A DNA stretch of 47,233 nt, taken from positions 1-47,233 of the forward strand of contig DAISVU010000011.1 of assembly GCA_036839975.1 (NCBI GenBank), given 5' to 3'. The position numbers and the translations under genes were made by a program. Within the stretch, counting starts at the first letter, position 1. The number at the start of each line of letters is the position of its first letter. A model generated the notes under the pieces. The model was given only the letters and a program-made list of their open reading frames with translations, had not been told where the DNA came from and did not search any database. Below, piece after piece: positions 34,399 through 43,476 of the stretch. The DNA is from RGIG7111 sp036839975. Lineage in GTDB: Bacteria > Bacillota > Clostridia > Peptostreptococcales > Anaerovoracaceae.

Positions 34399-35328
34399 AT
34401 GATTAACAAGGAAAATTACTTGCGAAATATTCCAATGGAATTAAGAGAATACAAGCAGTGGTTATGGTTTAAGAAAATCAGAAAACAGGATTTGAAAGGG
34501 AAAGAAAAAATGCTGAAGCTTCCTGTGAGTCCGATTACTTTAAAATCTGATGACTGGAATAATAAAGACCAATGGGCAGATTTTGAAACGGCAGTTAATA
34601 ATTTGAAAAGTAGTGGCTGTGACGGATTGTCTTTTGTGTTAAGCAGGGATGATCCGTTTGTGTGTATCGACTTGGACAATGTTGAGGAGAACATACTCAA
34701 GATGTTTCAGACTGACTTTAATGATACCTATAAAGAAATATCACAGTCGGGAAATGGTGTACACATTTTTGTTAAAGGGCAAATTGAAAAGAACTTTAAC
34801 AACCAAATTGAAAAAGTGGAGATGTATCAAGAAAACAGATGTATTGCCATGACAGGCGATATTCATAAATTTGAGAACTCAGGTGCAGGGAAAGTTATTT
34901 CAAAGCAAGGCGAACTTGATAAATATTATAGGTTATTTGCACCAAAAGACAGTATTAGGAAAAAGATTTTGACTTATCAGAGGTCAAACAGTGTTCCGGA
35001 AACGGATAAGGTTATAGAAACAATGTGCAGGTATAACGCAAAAGCAAAGGCGTTATTTGAAGGCTCCTATATAAGCGGTGATGCGAGCAAAGACGATTTC
35101 GGACTACTTCTTTTCTTGAACAGTTTTACACATGGGAATGCGGAAATGATGAGAGAAATTTTTTTACAATCGGCTCTTAACAGAATTGATGATCGAAGCA
35201 AAAGAAGAACGGAAAAAAGATATCTGAAATACTTGGAAGACAGTATTTCAAAAGCGATACAGGGAGGAAATAAGAGGTATTGGGATTATAACTATCACAG
35301 AAGTAAAGGAGGGTATTCGCTTGAATAA
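34399..35328 (+). CDS. Primase-polymerase-like replication protein
   Basis: The 309-residue protein resembles the archaeo-eukaryotic primase-type (NrS-1-like) domain of phages and elements: EYKQWLWFKK, the metal-binding D91-L-D93 in FVCIDLDNV, SQSGNGVHIFVKG and EMYQENRCIAMTG. A helical C-terminal region (HBD-like, about 200-300) follows. It would prime element replication together with the next gene. The ATG at 34399 follows GGAGG by 7 bases. It overlaps the helicase gene by 8 bases. Confidence 0.82.
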   Translation: MINKENYLRNIPMELREYKQWLWFKKIRKQDLKGKEKMLKLPVSPITLKSDDWNNKDQWADFETAVNNLKSSGCDGLSFVLSRDDPFVCIDLDNVEENILKMFQTDFNDTYKEISQSGNGVHIFVKGQIEKNFNNQIEKVEMYQENRCIAMTGDIHKFENSGAGKVISKQGELDKYYRLFAPKDSIRKKILTYQRSNSVPETDKVIETMCRYNAKAKALFEGSYISGDASKDDFGLLLFLNSFTHGNAEMMREIFLQSALNRIDDRSKRRTEKRYLKYLEDSISKAIQGGNKRYWDYNYHRSKGGYSLE

Positions 35329-36712
35329 TTGGCTTAAATTTGATGATGTGGAGCTAAGCGATTATGTAGAACGAGAGCTTGAAATCACAGAAAAAGGACA
35401 AGTCAAAAGTACAGCAACCAATCTCATAACTGTGTTAGTTAATCCCTGTTTTTGTAAAGAACAAGATATTTTATCAGGATATATTTTCTTTGACACTTGC
35501 AGCCGAACTATTCGTTTTTACGGAAAGTTAAAAGGCGAAAAAAGCACAGATTTAGAAATTCGAAAATGGAATGATCATATGACAAATATCATTGGAGTTG
35601 AAATCGAAAGAGAATTCGGAATTAAGTACTCTAAAAATCGTATGGAAGATGCGGTTCTCTTTGTTGCTCACAAGAGGACAATCAATTTGCCGGCGATGTA
35701 TATGGAATCGTTACATTACGACGGGCAAGAATATATTTCAAAACTGCTACCGAAATATCTTGGAGCAGAGGACACAAAATTAAATTCCTGGATTATGAAA
35801 CATATCTTGGTCGGCATGGTAAAAAGAGCGTTTAATCCTGGATGTAAGTTTGATGAACTGATGGTTCTTACGGGGGTGCAGGGTGTTGGAAAAACTTCAT
35901 TTATTGAAAAACTGGCACTGTTTCCCGAATGGTATTGCTCGCTAAACAATATAAAAGGGAAAGATGCCGTCAGCAATTTGGTAGGAAAGATTGTTGTTGA
36001 GCTTGAAGAATTTGTCGCTCTTAGAAATGCAAAAAGTGCCGATGAAGCGAAGCTGTTTATATCGGCAAGGACAAGCACAGTAAGACTTCCATATGAACGG
36101 TTTTCAACAGATGTAAAACGAACCTGCATACTGATTGCAACTACAAATGATGCAACATTTTTAGGAGATTTTTCCGGGGAAAGAAGATATTTACCTGTAA
36201 AGGTTAATGCTGAAAATATACGAATTCCGTTAATGTATGATCCTGAAAAATATCCGGTATTGGAAACTATCACAAGAATAGAACATGAGGAAATCATAAA
36301 ACAGGATTTTGAAGGGGCTATTGCAGAAGCTGTCTATCTTTATGAAAATAAACTTCATGATTTCTATTTGCCGAAAGAGTTGCGTTCGGATTTGGATTTT
36401 GTCATTCAAACACACAAGAGCGATAACAGGCATGTCCAAAACTTCTTTGACTTCATGGAATGGAAAATTACAAAATCAGATATGCCGAATTTGTTATGTT
36501 CTGCCGAGTTTACGAGCAGGTATCCTGAAACAAATGAAAAAGTTTTTTCGGAATTGATGGCAAACGAAATGGCAGATGAATGGAAACTTGAACCATCTGT
36601 AAAAAGTAAGAAGGTAAGAATTGACGGAGTGGTTCGTGTTAGCAAGAAGTTTTATAAGAGAAATGAAAATACTGATTTTATTGAAGTTGATTCTACGGAC
36701 ATACCATTCTAA
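35321..36712 (+). CDS. VapE-like replicative helicase
   Basis: The 463-residue protein belongs to the virulence-associated E (VapE) family found in phages, islands and satellites. It has LMVLTGVQGVGKTSF (Walker A, K191), VGKIVVELEEF (Walker B-like), CILIATTNDATFLGDFSGERRYLPV (sensor and arginine finger region) and a winged-helix-like C-terminus. The start is a TTG 8 bases after AAAGGAGGG, inside the end of the primase gene. Together the pair forms the replication module. It ends DSTDIPF, an acidic tip like that of SSB proteins. Confidence 0.88.
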   Translation: MNNWLKFDDVELSDYVERELEITEKGQVKSTATNLITVLVNPCFCKEQDILSGYIFFDTCSRTIRFYGKLKGEKSTDLEIRKWNDHMTNIIGVEIEREFGIKYSKNRMEDAVLFVAHKRTINLPAMYMESLHYDGQEYISKLLPKYLGAEDTKLNSWIMKHILVGMVKRAFNPGCKFDELMVLTGVQGVGKTSFIEKLALFPEWYCSLNNIKGKDAVSNLVGKIVVELEEFVALRNAKSADEAKLFISARTSTVRLPYERFSTDVKRTCILIATTNDATFLGDFSGERRYLPVKVNAENIRIPLMYDPEKYPVLETITRIEHEEIIKQDFEGAIAEAVYLYENKLHDFYLPKELRSDLDFVIQTHKSDNRHVQNFFDFMEWKITKSDMPNLLCSAEFTSRYPETNEKVFSELMANEMADEWKLEPSVKSKKVRIDGVVRVSKKFYKRNENTDFIEVDSTDIPF

Positions 36713-36730
36713 GAGTTTCAAAAAAATTCA

Positions 36731-36778
36731 CTACCGCTACTTTGCTACCCGTATGACAAGGTAGTGAGGTAGTGGTAG
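36731..36778. repeat. Long 19-bp dyad made of GGTAG/CTACC units
   Basis: Two 19-base arms (36731-36749 and 36760-36778) pair fully if four G-T pairs are allowed, around a 10-base loop. Each arm contains CTAC units repeated about every 6-8 bases, so the element is both iteron-like and a hairpin. It begins 19 bases after the VapE-like gene and could be its terminator or the replication origin it recognises. Confidence 0.55.
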
Positions 36779-37019
36779 CGACAACTTTCAAACTTTCATA
36801 AAAAGCAGAGGAAATATTGAGAAGCATTTCTAAAGACAGAAACCCACTGTTTTTCTGTGATAGTTATAAGAGAGTATTAGTAAAAGTATTATTTTCAGTG
36901 AGATAGCAAGCATATACTTTTTGACCACAGTCGAAAAAGTAGGCTTGTAAGCTGGCAATTCAGCTTAATCAATTTTAGGGAGAACCCTAAGACCCCGAGG
37001 AAGAAAGGAGTGATAAAAA
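36779..37019. other. Intergenic region ahead of mobC
   Basis: Besides the oriT-like dyads, this region has no open frame with a ribosome binding site. A short AT-rich tract (36780-36900) shows nothing else I can name. Confidence 0.5.
36907..36990 (+). other. Candidate origin of transfer (oriT)
   Basis: Three dyads lie in a row upstream of mobC-mobA. The first is CAAGC...GCTTG (36907-36911 with 36943-36947) enclosing ACTTTTTGAC/GTCGAAAAAGT with one bulge. The second is TAAGCTG/CAGCTTA (36948-36954 with 36961-36967). The third is TTAGGG/CCCTAA (36975-36980 with 36985-36990). Clustered dyads directly upstream of mob genes are typical of oriT. The nick site is not identified. Confidence 0.6.
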
Positions 37020-37400
37020 ATGGTAAAGACAGTTAATCGTAAAAATAATTGTACTGTTCACTTTATGGTGAACGAAGAAGATATGAAGGAACTCAATCAA
37101 AGATTTAAATTGACCAATTTTAAGAGCAAAAGAGAATTTTATAGAGACAGTATTTTCAAAAACAGAATTATCAGCATAGATATATCTGGAGAATTTAGAA
37201 AAGAACTTAGGGAATTATCTTCTCTTGTAAGTCGTAATTCGGCAAATCTGAATCAGATTGCAAAGGTAGTAAACAGCACAGGAATTATCTATAAAGATGA
37301 TATTGAAAGTATCAAAAAAGCGTTGCAGGGAGAACTAATTTTTCTATCAGAATTTAGAGAAAAAGTTTCTGACTATATCATCAATGAGGTGATCGGATAA
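37020..37400 (+). CDS. mobC: Mobilization protein MobC
   Basis: The 126-residue protein has an N-terminal ribbon-helix-helix-like part (CTVHFMVNEEDMKELNQRF) and the C-terminal MobC signature LSSLVSRNSANLNQIAKVVNSTG. MobC opens DNA around the oriT nick for the relaxase. GAAAGGAG lies 8 bases upstream. The stop overlaps the relaxase start as TAATGG, so the two are coupled. Confidence 0.87.
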   Translation: MVKTVNRKNNCTVHFMVNEEDMKELNQRFKLTNFKSKREFYRDSIFKNRIISIDISGEFRKELRELSSLVSRNSANLNQIAKVVNSTGIIYKDDIESIKKALQGELIFLSEFREKVSDYIINEVIG

Positions 37401-37825
37401 TGGCAGTTACAAAGATACATCCAATCAAAACCACACTGAAAAAGGCAATAGATTATATTTGTAATGGAGATAAAACCGATGATGAGATTTATGTTACAAC
37501 GCACCTTTGCAGTAGAGAAAACGCTCATAAAGAATTTGAACTTACAAAGAAACAGTTTAACTCAAAAACAAAGACTTTGGCTCATCATCTAATTCAATCC
37601 TTTGTTCCGGAAGAAGTCAGTTTTGAAGAAGCGCATCAAGTGGGAATTGAACTTTGCGATAAAATTTTAGACGGAAAATATGAGTATGTATTGGCTAGAG
37701 ATAAAATTGAAAAGGAAAAAGAATCAATTATTAAAACCCTAAATAGAGAAAAGGTTAGTTCTAAGGATACAACAAAAGAGACTGCAAGAAATAATAAAAA
37801 AAATCCAAAAGAAATTGATTTATAA
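37400..37825 (+). pseudogene. Relaxase (MobA/VirD2 family) with internal deletion
   Basis: Residues 1-98 are the N-terminus of a MOBP-type relaxase (MAVTKIHPIKTTLKKAIDYI, TLAHHLIQSF, EEAHQVGIELCDKIL, GKYEYVLA). Intact relaxases then continue with a T-H-x-D-x-x-H-x-H-N-H metal-binding motif. Here residue 99 jumps into a Lys/Glu-rich tail (RDKIEKEKESIIKTLNRE) that ends at 141, where full proteins have 300-450 residues. The histidine triad is missing, so the protein cannot nick oriT. The reading frame stays open, which suggests a clean deletion. Confidence 0.78.
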
Positions 37826-37923
37826 AGCAGACTCATATTTAATTATATTTTCAAACACTATAGCTTATGATATAATATATGACATATAAATGTAGTATAA
37901 AAATTTTTAAGGAGAAGATTGAT

Positions 37924-38139
37924 ATGGAACTTTCTGAAATAATTAAGACCATTCGTTCAGAATTAAATTTATCGCAAGAAGGATTAGCCAGAGAATTACA
38001 TGTCGGCTTCAGTTCAGTGAATCGGTGGGAGAATAATAAATCAAAACCTAATCAGATAGCAAGATATGCCTTGATAGAGCTTTGTAAAAAGAAAGATTTG
38101 GGGCAGGATTTGATTTCGTTATTAGAAGCGATGAATTAA
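37924..38139 (+). CDS. Small XRE-family HTH protein upstream of hsdR
   Basis: The 71-residue protein is almost entirely a helix-turn-helix: LSEIIKTIRSELNLSQEGLARELHVGFSSVNRWENNKSKPNQIARYAL. AAGGAG lies 8 bases before the ATG at 37924, which I prefer to the longer frame from 37879. A TGATATAAT extended -10 box sits at 37868-37876. The gene lies 20 bases before hsdR and is probably the control protein (C-protein-like) that times expression of the restriction genes. Confidence 0.8.
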   Translation: MELSEIIKTIRSELNLSQEGLARELHVGFSSVNRWENNKSKPNQIARYALIELCKKKDLGQDLISLLEAMN

Positions 38140-38159
38140 GTTAGATAAGGATGATGAGT

Positions 38160-41100
38160 ATGAAGAACGAACAGCAAATAGAGAATGAATTTATCAAAAA
38201 ATTGATAGATTTAAAATATGTTTATCGTGAAGATATTAGAGATAAATTTTCATTAGAAGAAAATTTCAGAAAGCATTTTGAAAGATTGAACCGTGTAAAA
38301 TTAAGTGATTCTGAATTTATAAGATTACGTGATAGTATAATAAATCCAGATGTTTTTGAGAATGCAAAAAAGCTCAGAGAAATAAATACTTTTAAAAGAG
38401 ATGATGATACGCCTTTGCAATATACTCTTGTGAATCTCAAAAACTGGTGCAAAAATGAATTTGAAGTAGTCAACCAGCTGCGTATTAACACAGAAAATAG
38501 TAACCATCGTTATGATGTAATTTTGCTTATTAATGGTATCCCGGTAGTTCAGATTGAATTAAAGACTTTACAAATCACACCTAAAAAAGCGATGGAACAA
38601 ATAGTGAATTATAAAAATGATCCGGGAAATGGATATACAAATTCTCTACTTTGTTTTATTCAACTTTTTATTGTTAGTAATGAAACAAATACCTATTATT
38701 TTGCCAATAATCGCAAGGAGCATTTTTCATTTAATGCAGATGAGAGATTCTTGCCTATTTATGAATTTGCAGATAAGGATAACAACAAAATAACCAACCT
38801 ATATGAGTTTGCAAATTGTTTTTTGCCTAAGTGTACTATTGGAGAACTTATCAGTAGATATATGGTTCTTGTAGCAAGTGAGCAAAAATTATTGATTATG
38901 CGACCATATCAGATTTATGCTGTGAAAGCCATTGTGGATTGTATTGAGCAAAATCGAGGTAATGGATATATTTGGCATACTACCGGTAGCGGCAAAACTC
39001 TTACATCATTTAAGACATCAACACTTTTGAAAGATAATCCAGATATTGAAAAGTGCTTGTTTGTTGTGGATAGAAAAGATTTGGATAGACAGACTCGTAT
39101 AGAATTTAATAAGTTTCAAGAAGGATGTGTGGAAGAAAATACAAATACAGAAAGTTTAGTTAAGCGTCTCACATCTGATGATTATAAGGATAAAGTGATA
39201 GTTACTACCATTCAAAAACTTGGACTTGCACTTGATGACGATAGTAAGCGTAATCAAGAAAAAAGAAAAAGAGGCGAATTAACTTTTAAAGAAAGGCTAC
39301 TAAAGCTTCAAGATAAGCGTATGGCGATTATTTTTGATGAATGCCATCGTTCACAATTTGGAGATAATCATGAAGCAATAAAGACTTTCTTCCCCAAAGC
39401 ACAATTGTTTGGTTTTACCGGCACACCAATTTTTGAAGAAAATTCAAATTATAAACAAGTTGATGGGACAATTGGTTCTTATAAAACAACAAAAGACGTC
39501 TTTGAAAAAGAACTTCATTCTTACACAATCACGAATGCAATTGATGATGGCAATGTTTTACGTTTTCACATTGATTATTTTAAGCCTGATGATACTCATA
39601 TTGCAGCAAAAGCAGATACAAAGATAAGCAAAAGGAAAATTGTAGAAGCTATTTTCTCCAAGCATGATGGAGCAACATATAGTAGACGGTATAACGCTAT
39701 TTTTGCAACAGCAAGTATCAATGAAGCAATAGAGTACTATGATTTATTTAATGGGGTACAGAAAGAATACTTAGATTTAGATGAAGGTTTTATTCCATTG
39801 AATATTTCTTGCGTTTTTTCGCCTCCGGCTGAAGGCAATAAAGATGTAAAACAACTGCAAGAGGATCTTGCACAAGAAAAAGAAGATAATAAACAAGAGC
39901 CAGACAAGAAAAAAGAAGCCTTAAGGAGAATTATTGACGACTATAATTCAAAATACAAAACAAATCATACTATCAACGACTTTGATTTGTATTATCAAGA
40001 TGTACAAAAACGGATAAAAGACCAACAATATCCAAATGCAGATTATCCACATGAAAACAAAATAGATATTGTTATTGTTGTAGATATGCTTTTGACAGGC
40101 TTTGATTCTAAATATTTAAATACTTTATATGTAGATAAAAACTTGAAGCAACATGGATTGATTCAAGCCTTTTCAAGAACTAATCGTGTGCTTAATACCA
40201 CTAAACCTTATGGCAATATTATTGATTTTAGAGGACATGAAGATGAAGTTGATGCAGCGATTAGATTGTTTTCAGGAAAAGAAAACAGCGAGAAAGTTAA
40301 AGAAATTTGGCTCGTAGATCCGGCTCCTACTATGATTAAAAAGTTGGGAAAAGCAGTAGATGAACTTGAGCAGTTTATGAAGGCACAAGGACTTGAGTGT
40401 AATCCTGAAGCAGTAAGTAATCTTAAAGGTGATACGGCTCGTGCCATGTTTATTGATAAATTTAAACAAATACAGAGGCTCAAAACCCAACTTGATCAAT
40501 ACACAGATATAAAAGAGGAGCAAGTAGCTACTATTGAGACTTTATTACCAGAAGATACAGTTCGAGCATTTAGAGGGGCATATTTAGATATTGCCGGAAG
40601 GTTAAAAGATGAACAGGAAAAAGATATTCATAATGTACCTCCGGAAGTAGAGCAATTGGACTTCGAATTTGTGTTATTTTCATCTGCCGTTATTGATTAT
40701 GATTATATTATGGCACTTATTTCAAGGTATACTCAATCAAATGTGCCGAAGAAAGAAAAAATGACGAAAAAAGAACTGATTAACTTAATTGCTTCCACTT
40801 CTAACCTTATGGATGAAAGAAAAGATATTGAAGAGTATATAGAAGAGCTTGATCGATTTATTAAGTCTTCAGAAGAGAATAAAGGGCTGAGTGAGAATGA
40901 AGTAATGGAAGGATACCGGAAATTTAAAGCTGAAAAAAACTCGAAGGAACTTATTTCTCTGTCTGAAAAGTACGGACTTGAATCCGAGGCTCTAAAAACT
41001 TTTGTTGCTGCAATTATGGAAAGAATGATTTTTGATGGAGAAAAATTGATTGATTTACTGGAACCTCTGAATCTTAGCTGGAGAGAACGAACGCAAAAAG

Positions 41101-41186
41101 AATTGCAACTTATGGAAGAATTAGTCCCATTGTTAAAGAAAATGGCGAATGGACGAGAGATTGTGGGGTTAAAAGCGTATGAATAA
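38160..41186 (+). CDS. hsdR: Type I restriction enzyme, R subunit
   Basis: The 1008-residue motor-nuclease has an N-terminal PD-(D/E)xK domain (NHRYDVILLINGIPVVQIELKT). SF2 translocase motifs follow: HTTGSGKT with K279, D393-E-C-H396 and LFGFTGTPIF. The second RecA domain has VDMLLTGFDSKYLNTLYVDK and LIQAFSRTNRV, and the C-terminus is helical and HsdS/M-binding. It translocates and cuts unmethylated DNA. Three in-frame ATGs (38151, 38154, 38160) are possible; TAAGGA is best spaced for 38160. It overlaps hsdS by 8 bases. Confidence 0.96.
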   Translation: MKNEQQIENEFIKKLIDLKYVYREDIRDKFSLEENFRKHFERLNRVKLSDSEFIRLRDSIINPDVFENAKKLREINTFKRDDDTPLQYTLVNLKNWCKNEFEVVNQLRINTENSNHRYDVILLINGIPVVQIELKTLQITPKKAMEQIVNYKNDPGNGYTNSLLCFIQLFIVSNETNTYYFANNRKEHFSFNADERFLPIYEFADKDNNKITNLYEFANCFLPKCTIGELISRYMVLVASEQKLLIMRPYQIYAVKAIVDCIEQNRGNGYIWHTTGSGKTLTSFKTSTLLKDNPDIEKCLFVVDRKDLDRQTRIEFNKFQEGCVEENTNTESLVKRLTSDDYKDKVIVTTIQKLGLALDDDSKRNQEKRKRGELTFKERLLKLQDKRMAIIFDECHRSQFGDNHEAIKTFFPKAQLFGFTGTPIFEENSNYKQVDGTIGSYKTTKDVFEKELHSYTITNAIDDGNVLRFHIDYFKPDDTHIAAKADTKISKRKIVEAIFSKHDGATYSRRYNAIFATASINEAIEYYDLFNGVQKEYLDLDEGFIPLNISCVFSPPAEGNKDVKQLQEDLAQEKEDNKQEPDKKKEALRRIIDDYNSKYKTNHTINDFDLYYQDVQKRIKDQQYPNADYPHENKIDIVIVVDMLLTGFDSKYLNTLYVDKNLKQHGLIQAFSRTNRVLNTTKPYGNIIDFRGHEDEVDAAIRLFSGKENSEKVKEIWLVDPAPTMIKKLGKAVDELEQFMKAQGLECNPEAVSNLKGDTARAMFIDKFKQIQRLKTQLDQYTDIKEEQVATIETLLPEDTVRAFRGAYLDIAGRLKDEQEKDIHNVPPEVEQLDFEFVLFSSAVIDYDYIMALISRYTQSNVPKKEKMTKKELINLIASTSNLMDERKDIEEYIEELDRFIKSSEENKGLSENEVMEGYRKFKAEKNSKELISLSEKYGLESEALKTFVAAIMERMIFDGEKLIDLLEPLNLSWRERTQKELQLMEELVPLLKKMANGREIVGLKAYE

Positions 41187-42372
41187 AAATATTAAAGGTG
41201 TATTTCCTAAATGGAGATTTCTAGAATTTAAAGGGAATGGTGATTGGGAACGAAAGAAACTGGGGGAAATGGCGTTTATAGTAAATGATAAAATTGCAAT
41301 AGAGAAGTTAAGTGCTGAAACATATATAAGTACTGAAAATATGTTACCTAATTTTGCAGGAGTCTCTACAGCATCTCAACTTCCACAAACTGGTAATTTT
41401 ACTAAGTTTAAAGCTGGTGATATTCTTGTCTCAAATATTCGTCCATATTTAAAAAAAGTTTGGAGGTCTAATAAAACGGGAGGAGCTTCAAATGATGTAA
41501 TTGTGTTCCGTTCTAATTCAGATGTTGATAGTAACTTTTTGGAATTTATATTAAAAAATGAATTATTTATAAATTATGTTATGAAAAATGTAAAAGGTTT
41601 GAAAATGCCACGTGGGGATAAAGAATCGATGCTTATTTATCCAGTATACATTCCACCTTATCCTACTTTTTCAGAACAACAAAAAATTGTGGATTGTTTA
41701 TCTTCTATCGATGAACTTATTTCTGCTGAAGAAAAGAAATTGTCATTGCTGAATGATTATAAAAAAGGCTGGATGCAAAAACTATTCCCAGCCGAAGGGA
41801 AGACAGTTCCTGAATGGAGATTTCCAGAATTTAAAGACAGAGGGGAGTGGACATCTGATTTAATTGCTAATGTAATTTCTACTATAAGACCACCTAAAAA
41901 GTTAAGCACTTTTGAATATAAAATGATAGGAAGATATCCTATTGTGGATCAAGGACAAGATGAGTTTTGTGGATGGACGGATGAAAGAAGTTCTTTAGTT
42001 GATTTTGATAATAAAGTATTAATCTTTGGAGATCATACCTGTGTTGTAAAACTTGTGGATAGACCATTTGCACAAGGTGCAGATGGAATAAAAATAATTA
42101 GTACTAAGAAAAAAATTAGTGTGGATTTTTTATTCCAATATCTTTGCAATAGTCCTATTATATCCAATAGCTATAAAAGGCATTTTTCTGAATTAAAAGA
42201 AAAAACCATTTTATTTCCCGATTTAGATAGTGGGGAGCAAGAGAAAATATCAAGATTTTTATTCAGTATAGATATTTTAATAAAAAAAGAAAAAAATAAG
42301 ATAACTGAATTAAAACAACATAAAAAAGCATTAATGCAAGGATTATTTCCCGCCGTTGAGGAGGTGTTGTAA
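41179..42372 (+). CDS. hsdS: Type I restriction enzyme, specificity subunit
   Basis: The 397-residue protein has two target recognition domains (about 15-150 and 210-350), each followed by a conserved helix: LSSIDELISAEEKKLSLLNDYKKGWMQKLFP in the middle and FSIDILIKKEKNKITELKQHKKALMQGLFP at the end. Each half begins with a WRF-EFK---W segment. The DNA sequence bound cannot be read from the protein. It overlaps hsdR by 8 bases and its last base is the first base of the ATPase gene (TAATG). Confidence 0.94.
   Translation: MNKNIKGVFPKWRFLEFKGNGDWERKKLGEMAFIVNDKIAIEKLSAETYISTENMLPNFAGVSTASQLPQTGNFTKFKAGDILVSNIRPYLKKVWRSNKTGGASNDVIVFRSNSDVDSNFLEFILKNELFINYVMKNVKGLKMPRGDKESMLIYPVYIPPYPTFSEQQKIVDCLSSIDELISAEEKKLSLLNDYKKGWMQKLFPAEGKTVPEWRFPEFKDRGEWTSDLIANVISTIRPPKKLSTFEYKMIGRYPIVDQGQDEFCGWTDERSSLVDFDNKVLIFGDHTCVVKLVDRPFAQGADGIKIISTKKKISVDFLFQYLCNSPIISNSYKRHFSELKEKTILFPDLDSGEQEKISRFLFSIDILIKKEKNKITELKQHKKALMQGLFPAVEEVL
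41212..41233 (+). repeat. hsdS internal repeat, copy 1
   Basis: 22 bases at the start of the first half of hsdS, matched with one mismatch by 41815-41836. They encode W-R-F-x-E-F-K. Confidence 0.8.
41815..41836 (+). repeat. hsdS internal repeat, copy 2
   Basis: Second copy of the 22-base segment, exactly 603 bases (201 codons) after the first and in the same frame, at the start of the second half of hsdS. Confidence 0.8.
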
Positions 42373-43466
42373 TGGACTATATTCCAGATGAAAATGTCAA
42401 AAATCTGGCACGGGGCCTTATTGATATCAATAGAAACATCATATTGATTTTTGCATTTAATGGCACGGGTAAAACAAGACTTTCAGTAGAATATAAAAAT
42501 GTTACTAAAGAAGGGAACAATGGAAGTCATTCGGGTGTGTACTACAATGCTTATAGTGAAGACTTATTTGTTTGGAATAATGATGCAGAAAATATGGGGG
42601 AATCTATTAAGTTAAATATTATATATTCTAATCTTAATCAATATCATTCATCAATTGATGAAGAAAAACTTAGAGAAAAGCTTTCAGCCTATAAACCAAA
42701 ATTTGACTTTAAATTTAACTTTAATAGCGATATTGCTCTTGGAATTGAATCAATTAGTTTTTATCCTTTGACAGAAGAAGAAAATGAGCCGGATCCAATA
42801 AAAATTTCTCGTGGGGAGCAGCAGATTTTTATTTGGTGTTTATTCCTTACTATGTTTGATATTCAAGGTTGGACAGGTCAGCAAAATAGTCATTTTTTTA
42901 TTGATGATCCTGTTTCAAGTTTAGATGATCATAATATTTTTGTAACGGCATCAACAATAATGGATTTAATTGAAGATCATTGTGATGAAAGGAAGATAAT
43001 AATTACTACTCATCATGTGGGCTTTTTTTCGATTTTAGCAGATTGGTTGACAAAAGGTGAAAAGGCATCTTCATACAAAAATAAGACAAAGATGCTAATC
43101 TTAAAAAAATCAAATGATGAATTGAATTTTATTGATTGTAAAAAAGATGTATTTTTATATCATCTTGAATTATTGCAAATTTTGAAACATGCAATAGATG
43201 ATAAAAAGTTGTTTGCTTATCATTTCGCAATATTGAGGCAGGTTTTAGAAAATATTTCTTCTTTTCTTGGTGTTGGTAGGATATCCTATGTGCTTGAGCA
43301 AATTGGATTAGAAGATGTTGATGATATAGCAAGAATAGTTAATACATTATCTCATAAGACCGTTTTTCGTTACGAAGCTAAGGAATTGGTTCCGGATAAT
43401 GAGGAAATGTTCTTAGATATATTCAATAAATTGCAAAATAAATATAATTTTATACTACATGCGTGA
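42372..43466 (+). CDS. PrrC-like ATPase, candidate anticodon nuclease linked to the restriction enzyme
   Basis: The 364-residue protein has an ABC-type ATPase domain: FAFNGTGKT (Walker A, K34), ISRGEQQIFIW (signature, 145-155), HFFIDDPVSSLDD (Walker B, 174-186) and IITTHHVGFF (His switch). No long coiled coil is present. The C-terminal part has R289-x3-E293 and H328 in VNTLSHKT. E. coli PrrC (396 residues) has R320-x3-E324 and H356 as its tRNA-cutting triad, nearly the same spacing. PrrC also sits inside a type I restriction operon. The assignment is inference from motif and context; another AAA_13-type effector is the alternative. Start overlaps hsdS (TAATG). Confidence 0.68.
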   Translation: MDYIPDENVKNLARGLIDINRNIILIFAFNGTGKTRLSVEYKNVTKEGNNGSHSGVYYNAYSEDLFVWNNDAENMGESIKLNIIYSNLNQYHSSIDEEKLREKLSAYKPKFDFKFNFNSDIALGIESISFYPLTEEENEPDPIKISRGEQQIFIWCLFLTMFDIQGWTGQQNSHFFIDDPVSSLDDHNIFVTASTIMDLIEDHCDERKIIITTHHVGFFSILADWLTKGEKASSYKNKTKMLILKKSNDELNFIDCKKDVFLYHLELLQILKHAIDDKKLFAYHFAILRQVLENISSFLGVGRISYVLEQIGLEDVDDIARIVNTLSHKTVFRYEAKELVPDNEEMFLDIFNKLQNKYNFILHA

Positions 43467-43476
43467 GGTGTTAATA

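Noticed and set aside
36731..37019. CRISPR array
   Set aside because: The repeated GGTAG/CTACC units are too short and form one dyad; there are no evenly spaced repeats with unique spacers.
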